From assembly GCA_036250225.1 (NCBI GenBank), contig JAPZLL010000046.1, positions 62,001-126,000 of the forward strand: a DNA stretch of 64,000 nucleotides, in the 5' to 3' direction. The notes under the pieces are model-generated. The model was given only the letters and a program-made list of their open reading frames with translations, did no database searches and was not told where the DNA came from. Within the stretch, counting starts at the first letter, position 1; every line of letters begins with the position of its first letter. This document shows, in pieces, positions 55,740 to 64,000 of this stretch. Source of the stretch: Cercophora sp. LCS_1. Its lineage: Eukaryota; Ascomycota; Sordariomycetes; Sordariales; Lasiosphaeriaceae. Made by a program: the position numbers and the translations under genes.

Positions 55740-58698
55740 TCAATCCCTCCATGACCAACTCTGCTCATCTCTTTGTTTCAGAAACTTTTCGGCTTCCGAT
55801 GCCAAGCCCAGGGATTCAACAAACTCAAACCATGCATTGTCGCCCTTACATACCCAATAGCCAGCCAGCTTGACATCCCCGCGGCTCATGATTTCTGCGG
55901 GGGTCATCCCCTGGAGTCGGATCAACCCTCTGCCGAGCTCAGTGTCTCCCTCCCGGAAGAATCCATCTTCGTCTCCTCTATTGTCTAGTTCTGCGCCGGC
56001 GTCCAGAAGCAACCTGATTGTCTTGATATCGCGAACCGCAGCCGCGATTTGTAGCGGGGTTATCCTGTATCCTTTGCCGTTTGGATCTGCCCCGAGATCA
56101 AGGAGACGCTCCAAGGGGCATTGAGAGTAGGGAGGTTGCGGGCAATTCCCACTAGGGCTATGACCATGCATCACCATATGGGCCCAAATGGCAGACATGA
56201 GTAGATGCGAACTGTTGAAGTAGCCGGCCGCAAGATCAATGAGAGGGTTCAATGGCACTAGGTCGCCACCAAGTTGGGCTAGGAGTTCCACAGTCGTCCC
56301 TCGGAAGCTGCGGTAAGAATAACCGGGCAGGCTTTTACTGGGGCCCCTCGATACATGTCGCAACGAAATCTGGCCTCGTAGAATGATTTCTCGGCTGCGT
56401 TCGTCTCGTTCTTCTAGGAAACTTCTTGCAACCTCCATCGTTTCATCCACCCAGCACAAGTTGAGAAATGTTCTAGCCTCGACTGCGGGTGGATCATCCC
56501 AATCAGATTCCCAAAACGAAACATGGCGGTTGAAGTCGACGGTTTCGTAAAGCGAAATGCATCCCGAAGGAGACTTAGCGACCTTCTCAAGAACACCAAA
56601 GTGAGGCTGGCTAACATCCAGAATTTGGATTGCGCTGGATTTTAGCTTGTTGTGCTTCGAAATATTTAGGCGGCGCAGTTTCTGTAGACAAAAAAGTGAC
56701 GAGGCTAAACAATAATCGTCGAAATTGCTCTCGATATTTGGCAAGGCCACGTATTTACTTTCGATGCCGCTAAGATCGGCCTGCTTCACATTCATCGCCT
56801 CGAGGAACACCAAATTTGCATATTCGAGAGTTGTGGCCTCTTTGTCAACGGCGAAGAATGCAGCGGGTCCGTCTTTTATTCTCTGTGACTCGAGGAACTC
56901 CCAGACGGTGTAATGCGCGAACGTCGCTGTCATTGTGGTGTAGCTGTTGGTTGGATGCGGGCGTCGTTTTTCGGGTGTGATCGACACAAGGCACCCACAA
57001 AACTCACGAAGAATGTCTATGTCGTAACGGTAGCCTTCTAATACGGTTCCAGCTCGTGATGTGCTCTGGTGAACCGCCCGAAGCAGCATAGCGCATGATA
57101 TGTTGTTGGTTGATCCTTCCCAAGAATGGACTACAATGTGAGAATAGATCCATTTCAGGGAGTCGTGAACAAATGGTCGAGCACGTGTAGGAATCTGAAG
57201 GAAGATTCTCTCGTACGTTTCGTCCAATGTTTCGGGCAGGGTCTCGAGGGCTTTGTCGACGATTTCTCTCCGTGGTTCCAAGCGGCCTAGAATGTCCATC
57301 TGACATACGACCCAGCGGAACCTGTCACAGTTAGCATGACCTCATTATCATCTAGGTGTTCCGTTATTAACATACATTCCTTTTGCCTTCGCAGATAAAG
57401 CCTCCAATGCTGCTAGCTGGAGCTCGGGAGGCCAGCGCTGGAGTTTCCCATCCCTGGCTAGCTTGGCCTTGACAAAACATCGAATGTCTTTGTCAAGCCA
57501 CTCGTTCCGCATTGATATAGGCGGGGATACTTCTCCCATAACGTCCTCGATGTCAATGTATTGGCGACTAGTCGCAAGAATGCGAATATTCTGGAATCTC
57601 GCATCGGTGGCAAGGTCTCGCACAACACGAAGAAGGTTGTCTCTTGGCATGCTCTCGTCCATGGCGTCAACGACAATATGTACAGTTTCGAAATCCTGGA
57701 CGATTGCTTCGAGAACGCGTAAAAGCTCCCCCTGGCTGGGCTCTCCGCCTCGCTGAAACAGCTTGTGAAGGACATCGGGAATGACATTCGCTCTGCGGCA
57801 GAGACTCTCGATGACCCACTTCAGAAGTGGCACGGCTTCGTCTTGGTGATTCCCAAAGTAGCAATAATAATAGACGCACGCAGCTTTGACTTTTTTGTTG
57901 CAGAGCTTCTCGATAGCGTCGATGATGTGCGATGCCAGGATCGTCTTTCCGGCGCCTGGAATACCGTGGATCCAAATGCAACGGCTGCGACCCTCGGTCC
58001 ACGCCTTCCATTTATCCGAGCGAAATATCCAGTCACCTGTTCCAGATTCATAGTTGCTGGAAGCTTTGTGATGAAGCGCCGATGGATCGGTGCCGCGAAT
58101 CCATTTGAAGATTTCGGATCGTTGTGCATAAGTGAGAATGGCGTGAACCCGGTTGACTGTGGCCCTGATGTCCTTGATGTCACGGCTGATTCCACCCACG
58201 TTAGCACATCTGACGAAGGAATGACTACTTGGATTTCACTTGCCTCGCCTCTGCGCTGAGCGCCAAACTGATGGTCGTCTTGTGCTGCACCAGATCGGCC
58301 AACAGCTTCCTCGCCTTGGTTTCCTTCAGAGGCCAAGCCAAAGCTGTTAGGATTGCCTTCAAGTCCACTTTTCGTTTCTTCTGTCTCGTTTTCCCGGTGT
58401 TCTCAAGACGGTAATCCAAGGGGAAGAGCTGGATGAGGGCTGTGAGCGTCTCGCGACAGGCCTCGATGGGTCCATCTTGCCCAGCAAGAACGGCAAGGGA
58501 AGTTGGTGCATGTTGGTGAGAAGACAGGAAGGTGACACTGTCAAGCACAGATTTGAGCGTCGATGTCTCGATGAAGATGAACCGCAAGTCTGATGGCGCA
58601 TCCTTGGCCGTTTCCAGATAGTACTTGCATATGGTGATCAAGCTGTCTGCAATCTGAACCACGGCGATGACGCCCGCCGCGGTGCTGAACGGATCCAT
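55740..58698 (-). CDS. NLR: HeLo/SesA-like N-terminus, NACHT, ankyrin
   Basis: Three exons, 58698-58240, 58172-57376 and 57321-55740, give 945 residues. The second intron is clean (GTATGT...CTAAC...CAG; AKGM|FRWVV). For the first, the acceptor at 58173 is the choice that keeps phase. The N-terminus MDPFSTAAGVIAVVQIADSL is typical of HeLo-like/SesA domains, which act in membrane attack or prion-like signalling. The NACHT has an intact Walker A (GIPGAGKT, residues 223-230) and Walker B (IVVDAMDES, 319-327). A winged-helix-like region follows (LPETLDETYERIFLQI, FAHYTVWEFLES). Two ankyrin-type units come near the end (RLLDLGADPNGKGYRITPLQ, TIRLLLDAGAELDNRG). The protein is intact and could work as a nonself sensor, unlike two NLRs nearby. 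The stop is at 55740. Confidence 0.88.
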
Positions 58699-59235
58699 TG
58701 GCGAGAGGATGCATACGAAGCAATTGTGAGATTGACTTGCGATGGTGAGGGGAATTGCGCAGGAACGAGAGATAAACTGGCTCGCTGCCAACCACCTCCC
58801 CGGAAGCTCGCAGTCAGTCTGCCTTGGGCTTGAAGGGGCAGTGCATTGGGCTGCATGGCCTCCGGCCTGGTTCGAAGCCTGCCTTGACCGCCACGTCGGC
58901 TGCCCAGTCCAGGAAAGCGATGGATGGTGCCAGCTGTCAATGCAGCGAACCCGCCAGGTGAGCGAAACTATCTCGAACCAAACATGAAGCCGTAACGTTT
59001 TTTCTCACAGGCGATGCCGAGACTTGGTTTTCCAACACACAGCAACCAAAAATTGAGAAGTCGACTAGAACTGTTGGGCTGCAAACTAAATTTAGACAGG
59101 AAGATTTGGTTTTAGAGATGTCCAACGGGAAAGAAAAGGAAGGGAATGAATATTCTGAAAGGGTCCAATGAGAAATGACACAGCAACCACATTCAAAAAG
59201 CAGCACGCGGCATAACCATCACCCAACTCAACATC
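58699..59235. other. Intergenic region
   Basis: About 540 bases between the stop of the giant ankyrin gene and the start of the NLR, both minus-strand genes. The upstream 100 bases of the NLR frame remain open but without motifs. No other feature. Confidence 0.4.
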
Positions 59236-62200
59236 CTACTCCCGATCCCCATGATGCACCTTCCCAGGAGCTTGTCCTTCCTCCCGTTTAAACAAAGCCA
59301 AAACATTCTTGGCCCCCACAACAGCCGCAACATCCAACGGCGTCCGATGCCTGCTATCCTCAGCCAATGGATCCAACCCCCTCTCCATCAGCCTGGTGAA
59401 ACAATGCGCGGCCCTTGCGTGGTGCGTAACAGCAGCATGCAGCAGCGTCTCGCCGTCATTATTCACCGCGTTCCAGTCCATACCCACCCGGACAAACAAC
59501 TCCCATATCGCTGCGTCGGAGACGGTGCGGTTTGGGTCCCTCCGCGCGTTTCTCATATCCTCCCAGTTACGGTACATAGCATCGTAGTGCACCGCGCCGT
59601 TGCGGACAAAGGTGAACAGGGGTGTTTCACCTGCCAGATTGCGCGCGTTGACGTCGACGCCTGCTTCCACGAGCTTGCTGAACAGGTCCGAAACCTTGCA
59701 ATGGAGCTCATTGTTCTTGTCGATGCTCCATGTGCTGCGCATGAGCAGGTGGAGCGGCGTGTTCCCGTCCGAGTCTGGCAGCTTCGGGTCCGCGCCGAGG
59801 GAGATGAGAGCGATGGCGTGGCTAACACAGCGTGATGAGACTAGGTGTAGTGGTGTTTGGCCTGCTTCGTCGCGAGCGTTGACAAGTTCAGGGGCGGCGA
59901 GAGAGATTCGACGTAGTAGCGAATCCGTTTCCTCTCCAGTGTTTTGGTAGCGATCGACGAGGAGGTGTAGGGCTGTTGAGCCGTCGTTTCCGCGGGCATA
60001 GACGTCCGCCCCGAGGTCGAGGAGGATCTCGACTGGGTGAGGGAGGCCCTGGGCGGAATTATGACCGTTCTCAGCCTTTGATCCGGAGGCGCATGCGGCA
60101 AGAAGAAGGGTATGGCCGTTGGAAGCGCGCGCCTCGAGGTTCAGGGAAGGGTAGCCCAGGAACATGCGGACGAAGCGGCCTTGTGCGATGACACGGTGCA
60201 TGACAGTGGTTTTGGGGTAAGCGACGTTGGGGTTTGCCCCATGATCAAATAAAATCTGGATCATCTCCTTGTGGGAATCCACACTTGCTTGGTCGTACCC
60301 ACTCGTAGAGCAGACGGCGAAGTCGATGGGGTACAAGTCGGCGAGTTCCAACTCCTCTTCGTTGCTCCTTGGGCGTGTGTGTGACATCGTAAGGGGTGAC
60401 TTTTTCGACAGCTCTTCGGCATGCAATCGCTCCTCTGCCGTTTGTCGAATGCTGGGGTCGCCTCCACGTGCAAGTATTGCTTTGAGAACACCCGGCGCGC
60501 GGTCGCGGATGGCAGCTGTGAAGACCGAGTTGGTCACAATGGCGCCATTCTCCAGGAGATATGAAACAACATTGATGTCCCCGACCGCTCGGGCAAGACA
60601 GGAGTCCCCTCGTGGATCCACCACGTTGACATCAGCCCCATGCGCAACCAGGGTTTCAACAGCTCGAGTGTTGAAGGACAGCTGTGGAATTTGTCCTAGC
60701 GCGGTCAACAGCGGCGTCAAGCCGGCCCCGTCTCTGGTGTTCAGGTCAGCGCCCTTTTCAATGAAATACGGCAGAGCCAGTGCAGACTGCCACCGATGTC
60801 TTCCATGGCAAAGAATGTGAAGCGCCGTCTGGTCTTCAACGGGTTGATTATTGCTTCCGTAAATGGGAGATTCGGATGTGGTTGTAACATTGATGTTGAC
60901 CCCGATATCCTCCACCAGCACACAGATGACGTCCATATTGGGCTGTGCTTGCTGGCAAGCCACGATCAAGAGAGGGTCGTTTGGCGCTGATGTGGAACCA
61001 CCCCTGTTCTGCCTCCGAAACTTGGAGCGCAATTCCCAGTCGTCGAACTTGTCAATGAGTTCCTTGGTCGCGATCTTCTTCAATATCGAGGCAAAGCCGC
61101 TGGTGATGAGGTCGTGCAAAGTGTTGTATCCATGCTCGTCGACTCCAAGCCCCCCAGGCTTGCTGATTATTTCTGTTGCAAGATCGTAGTCCTTCATCTT
61201 CACCGCTCGCGAGAAATGGGCCGAACCGCCCCTGATAACCTCCCTATTAGCGTCCCGCCTGGCGAGACAGAGTTTCACCGACAGATTGGTCATCTCTTCC
61301 GCTCCCGGGAAGAGAGCTGCGCGCGCTCGAGTCAAACAGTCAACCGTGTAATCCGAGTTGCGATTTGCGGCGGCGTCAATGGCTCCGTCCAGCCTTTCCA
61401 GAGTTGGAGGATTGTGTTTCGCCAGAAGATCGATGATTTCTTCCAGGCGTTCCTTAGGAAGGGGTTGATACCAGTCTTTCCTCCTTCTGTGCGTGCCCTC
61501 GAGGCGTACGCTTTCGGCACTGGGGCTGTCGGACCACGAAGAGGTGGAGTATCGACCCTGGGGCCAGTTTGCCTCTTCCTCCTCGAACTGTGCCGCCAAA
61601 TGCCACACGCTTATGTTACGAAAGGTATAGCCGTCGCGTGGATTGTCTACAGCCCCAGCCTCCAGTAGGTACTGAACGCTCGCAGAGCAGCCCGAAGCGC
61701 ACGCGAAATGGAGGGGCGTGTACGCCTCCCAACCATGGGAAGAAGAGTTGACCGCCTCGAGAAAGTCACTCTTGGTGTAACGGGATTTCATCCACTCCAG
61801 AAGCATCGCAACGATGTTCGGCTGTCTTGACCTGGCTGCAAGGTGCAGCGGGGTCAATCCCTCCAGTGTTGCCTTGGACGGACTTGCGCCAGCATGCAAC
61901 AGGGTCCGCACCGTGAACTCGCAATGCGTCGCGGCGAAGTGGAGGGCCGTGACACCGTCGCGGTCTGTCTGATCCACCCCATGGGCGGAGTATTGACCAA
62001 CAACATACTCCAGCAAATTCCGCCATCGCTGAGTTGGAGGAGGACGGTTGGTTCTCTCGCTCCTCCAATCGACGTCATAGTTCAGACTACCATCTGCATA
62101 CATGCAAAGCTGGTGTAGCGGGGTACGGCAGTTGTGGTTTCGCTGCAAGATATCGATCCCGAGCCCGACGAGAGCACGAACGCATTCCGGGTGGTCGCCG

Positions 62201-64000
62201 CTCTGCCACATTATGCCATAGCCCCGGGACGCCAATCGGGGAAGCCAAACATGCCAAAGACTGTTGCCGTCATTATCAGTTCTCTTCGGATCCAGGCCGT
62301 GTTTCGTAAAGTTGGTAAAGTCCATACTAGAGTTGGAACTGTTCTTTTGGTAGAACAAGGACTGGCCCTTGAAATCGACGGTGTCAAGCTTGGCTCCTAA
62401 CTCGAGCATCGCATCCCATATACGGTCAAGGCCCGATGACTTGCAAGTCGCCAGTTTGAAGAAAGGCGTCCGGCCCTGGTGATCCCGCGCCTCTAGGTCA
62501 GCCCCGACCTCGGCAAGACAGCGAAGGATGACTTCGCCTGCGCCTCGGCTGACATTGCCCAGACCAACGAGAACATGAAGGGGCGTATCACCTGCACGGT
62601 TCGGCACGCTCGGATCTGCTCCACAATCTCGGAGGCGTCGAATGAGATGTGGGATCCGTTCGAGAGCGGCCGTGTCGGTGTGCCAAAGCCTGACAACGAA
62701 GTGGAATACACCATCGAGTTCCTTGTTGACGGCAAAAGCGCTGGCCCCAACTTCAAGCAACTGGAAAGCGATGGAAATCTTGTTGTGTTTTAACACATGC
62801 AAAAGAGGGGTCAACCCCTCTTTCGTCTTTTGCTCCAGGTCCGTCTTCGCATCTGCCAAAAGTACTTGAAGAACGGCCTCGTTGTTGCAAGTGTGCAAAA
62901 CTGTCTCGCCTTCCTTGTTGGTGCTGTTCAGGCTCGCCCCCGCATCCAGCAAAAGGCGTGCAGCCACAGGATCGGTAACGTAGTGCAGAAGGGAGTTGCC
63001 CCGGCTATCCAGTTTGCTGGCATCGGCGCCAGACCCGAGCAACAGCTCAAGGCATTCAATGGTCTGCTCTACAGAAGAACCCTCGCGGCTATGATGGGAG
63101 TCCGCTTGCATCAATGCTTGTAATGGGCTGTCTTTCATATTTCTCATGTTTCCTTCCCAGCCGCTGTCGGGTTTGGCAGAGCTGCACGCATTCGGATTGG
63201 CTCCGGCTTGCAGAAGGAGTTGGATAACTCTGGGATTCCTCTGTGCGCATGCGGTAACCAAGACGGTGGTACCGCTCAAGCTGAGCCGAGAATTCACATC
63301 CACGAGCGGATGTTGGAGCGCGAACTCCACAATCTCCGGGCGCCTCCACGTGACGGCTTCCTGCAGTAGCTTGTTTGCGTCTTCTGTGGTCTTGACGTAT
63401 GGCATGAAAACAGCCAACACATCCATGTGTCCGTTTCGGCAAGCTGCTGATACCGCGCTTTCCTGCCAGGGGTGTCTCATTGCGTCCACGCATCCGTTGT
63501 CGATCGAAACCTCTCGCAAGGGGTCATCGCCAGCTTCGACCAATATCTTGGCAGCCCCAGCTCGGTTGTTGCTGGCAGCTAGCAACAAGGGAGTATAGCC
63601 ACGCTTTACGGTGACGATCTTGTCAGCTCCGGCTTTCAAAAGTAGAGCCACGATCTCCTCATAGCCCTCTCTTGCAGCAACACACAAGGGAGAGCCTGTC
63701 CCGACGTTGTTTATGTTGAGCTGGCCTTCTGTCTCTGGACTACCGAGCAGGACCCTGACGTACTCGATCAATCCGAGTTTGACTGCAGTCATCAACGGAG
63801 TGAAGCATTCCTGACTGAAGCTGCCGCTGTCGCCAACCCCGGAAGCAAGTAGCGTCCATTTCCGCAAGTTCTGAGCTTCAAACAGCCTGTCGATCATGTT
63901 GTTCACTCGTGAAGGCGAGTGACCAGTGGCAGCTGACTTGCGCGCATGGACGTGCCAGTTGTTGGCAGCGTATTCAAGGAACGGGAAGGCGAGGTAAACC
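59236..64000 (-). CDS. Giant ankyrin-repeat NLR-type protein, N-terminus beyond right edge
   Basis: The frame is open from the right edge (64000) to a stop at 59236-59238, more than 1580 residues in a single exon so far. The first visible residues (FPFLEYAANNWHVHARKSAA) are the block that follows the NACHT domain in fungal NACHT-ankyrin proteins, so a P-loop module and an N-terminal effector probably lie outside the window. The rest is ankyrin repeats, at least twenty by eye: TPLMTAVKLGLIEYVRVLL, TALHFAATHCEFTVRTLLHA, TPLHLAARSRQPNIVAMLLE, TALHLLVDRYQNTGEE and TLLHAAVTHHARAAHCFTRL. The tail is KREEGQAPGKVHHGDRE. No frame break occurs in 4.7 kb, in contrast to the two NLR relics. Start codon, introns and full length cannot be given. 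Confidence 0.88.
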   Translation of the reverse strand, partial: VYLAFPFLEYAANNWHVHARKSAATGHSPSRVNNMIDRLFEAQNLRKWTLLASGVGDSGSFSQECFTPLMTAVKLGLIEYVRVLLGSPETEGQLNINNVGTGSPLCVAAREGYEEIVALLLKAGADKIVTVKRGYTPLLLAASNNRAGAAKILVEAGDDPLREVSIDNGCVDAMRHPWQESAVSAACRNGHMDVLAVFMPYVKTTEDANKLLQEAVTWRRPEIVEFALQHPLVDVNSRLSLSGTTVLVTACAQRNPRVIQLLLQAGANPNACSSAKPDSGWEGNMRNMKDSPLQALMQADSHHSREGSSVEQTIECLELLLGSGADASKLDSRGNSLLHYVTDPVAARLLLDAGASLNSTNKEGETVLHTCNNEAVLQVLLADAKTDLEQKTKEGLTPLLHVLKHNKISIAFQLLEVGASAFAVNKELDGVFHFVVRLWHTDTAALERIPHLIRRLRDCGADPSVPNRAGDTPLHVLVGLGNVSRGAGEVILRCLAEVGADLEARDHQGRTPFFKLATCKSSGLDRIWDAMLELGAKLDTVDFKGQSLFYQKNSSNSSMDFTNFTKHGLDPKRTDNDGNSLWHVWLPRLASRGYGIMWQSGDHPECVRALVGLGIDILQRNHNCRTPLHQLCMYADGSLNYDVDWRSERTNRPPPTQRWRNLLEYVVGQYSAHGVDQTDRDGVTALHFAATHCEFTVRTLLHAGASPSKATLEGLTPLHLAARSRQPNIVAMLLEWMKSRYTKSDFLEAVNSSSHGWEAYTPLHFACASGCSASVQYLLEAGAVDNPRDGYTFRNISVWHLAAQFEEEEANWPQGRYSTSSWSDSPSAESVRLEGTHRRRKDWYQPLPKERLEEIIDLLAKHNPPTLERLDGAIDAAANRNSDYTVDCLTRARAALFPGAEEMTNLSVKLCLARRDANREVIRGGSAHFSRAVKMKDYDLATEIISKPGGLGVDEHGYNTLHDLITSGFASILKKIATKELIDKFDDWELRSKFRRQNRGGSTSAPNDPLLIVACQQAQPNMDVICVLVEDIGVNINVTTTSESPIYGSNNQPVEDQTALHILCHGRHRWQSALALPYFIEKGADLNTRDGAGLTPLLTALGQIPQLSFNTRAVETLVAHGADVNVVDPRGDSCLARAVGDINVVSYLLENGAIVTNSVFTAAIRDRAPGVLKAILARGGDPSIRQTAEERLHAEELSKKSPLTMSHTRPRSNEEELELADLYPIDFAVCSTSGYDQASVDSHKEMIQILFDHGANPNVAYPKTTVMHRVIAQGRFVRMFLGYPSLNLEARASNGHTLLLAACASGSKAENGHNSAQGLPHPVEILLDLGADVYARGNDGSTALHLLVDRYQNTGEETDSLLRRISLAAPELVNARDEAGQTPLHLVSSRCVSHAIALISLGADPKLPDSDGNTPLHLLMRSTWSIDKNNELHCKVSDLFSKLVEAGVDVNARNLAGETPLFTFVRNGAVHYDAMYRNWEDMRNARRDPNRTVSDAAIWELFVRVGMDWNAVNNDGETLLHAAVTHHARAAHCFTRLMERGLDPLAEDSRHRTPLDVAAVVGAKNVLALFKREEGQAPGKVHHGDRE

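Noticed and set aside
1..64000. CRISPR arrays, bacterial operons, insertion sequences, rRNA and tRNA genes
   Set aside because: None seen. The gene structures are eukaryotic, with introns; no repeat-spacer arrays or tRNA B-box matches were found by eye.

Overview
The window is nuclear DNA of a filamentous ascomycete, most likely a Sordariomycete. It has many short GT-AG introns (about 45-160 nt) with CTAAC/CTGAC-like branch points, roughly 55% GC, no operons, and fungal families throughout: HET, NACHT/ankyrin NLRs, a Dal5-type MFS transporter, a CorA-like membrane protein and a nuclear-encoded mitochondrial LepA/GUF1. The species is inferred from these family resemblances, not from a marker gene.

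Layout. At 1-2.7 kb lies the N-terminal half of a DUF7025/AAA-type ATPase, cut by the left edge. At 3.4-5.8 kb is a multi-exon STAND-like protein without a visible P-loop. At 6.7-20.9 kb are three conserved housekeeping genes on the minus strand: GUF1, a large MIT-domain protein and glutamine synthetase. A 5.6-kb stretch without convincing genes separates the last two. At 23.8-25.4 kb are two small charged-protein genes, one with a single-base frame break. At 26-30.4 kb is a wrecked NACHT-TPR NLR with a stop codon, several frameshifts and an acidic microsatellite tail. At 30.5-34.8 kb a Dal5-like transporter is divergent from a fused AtuA (DUF1446)-DUF4387 protein; together they look like a small uptake and catabolism module. 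At 35.6-44.4 kb are small or secreted proteins, including a 901-residue Cys-rich secreted protein. At 45-64 kb are an F-box/LRR remnant, a HET gene, a headless NACHT-ankyrin-ZZ remnant, a frameshifted hypothetical gene, a CorA-like protein, an intact HeLo/SesA-like-NACHT-ankyrin NLR, and a very large ankyrin protein running off the right edge.

The housekeeping genes (GUF1, MIT, gln) and the MFS/AtuA pair can be spliced cleanly with no frame problem. In contrast, several accessory genes (two NLRs, the F-box/LRR, a secreted protein and two small hypotheticals) carry stops or frame shifts. The right half of the window therefore reads as a fast-evolving nonself-recognition (HET/NLR) neighbourhood with intact and decaying members side by side. 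A few single-base breaks sit in homopolymers and could also be assembly errors.

Exon borders were read by eye from GT-AG signals, branch points and reading-frame phase. Domain names come from recognising motifs; no search was run.
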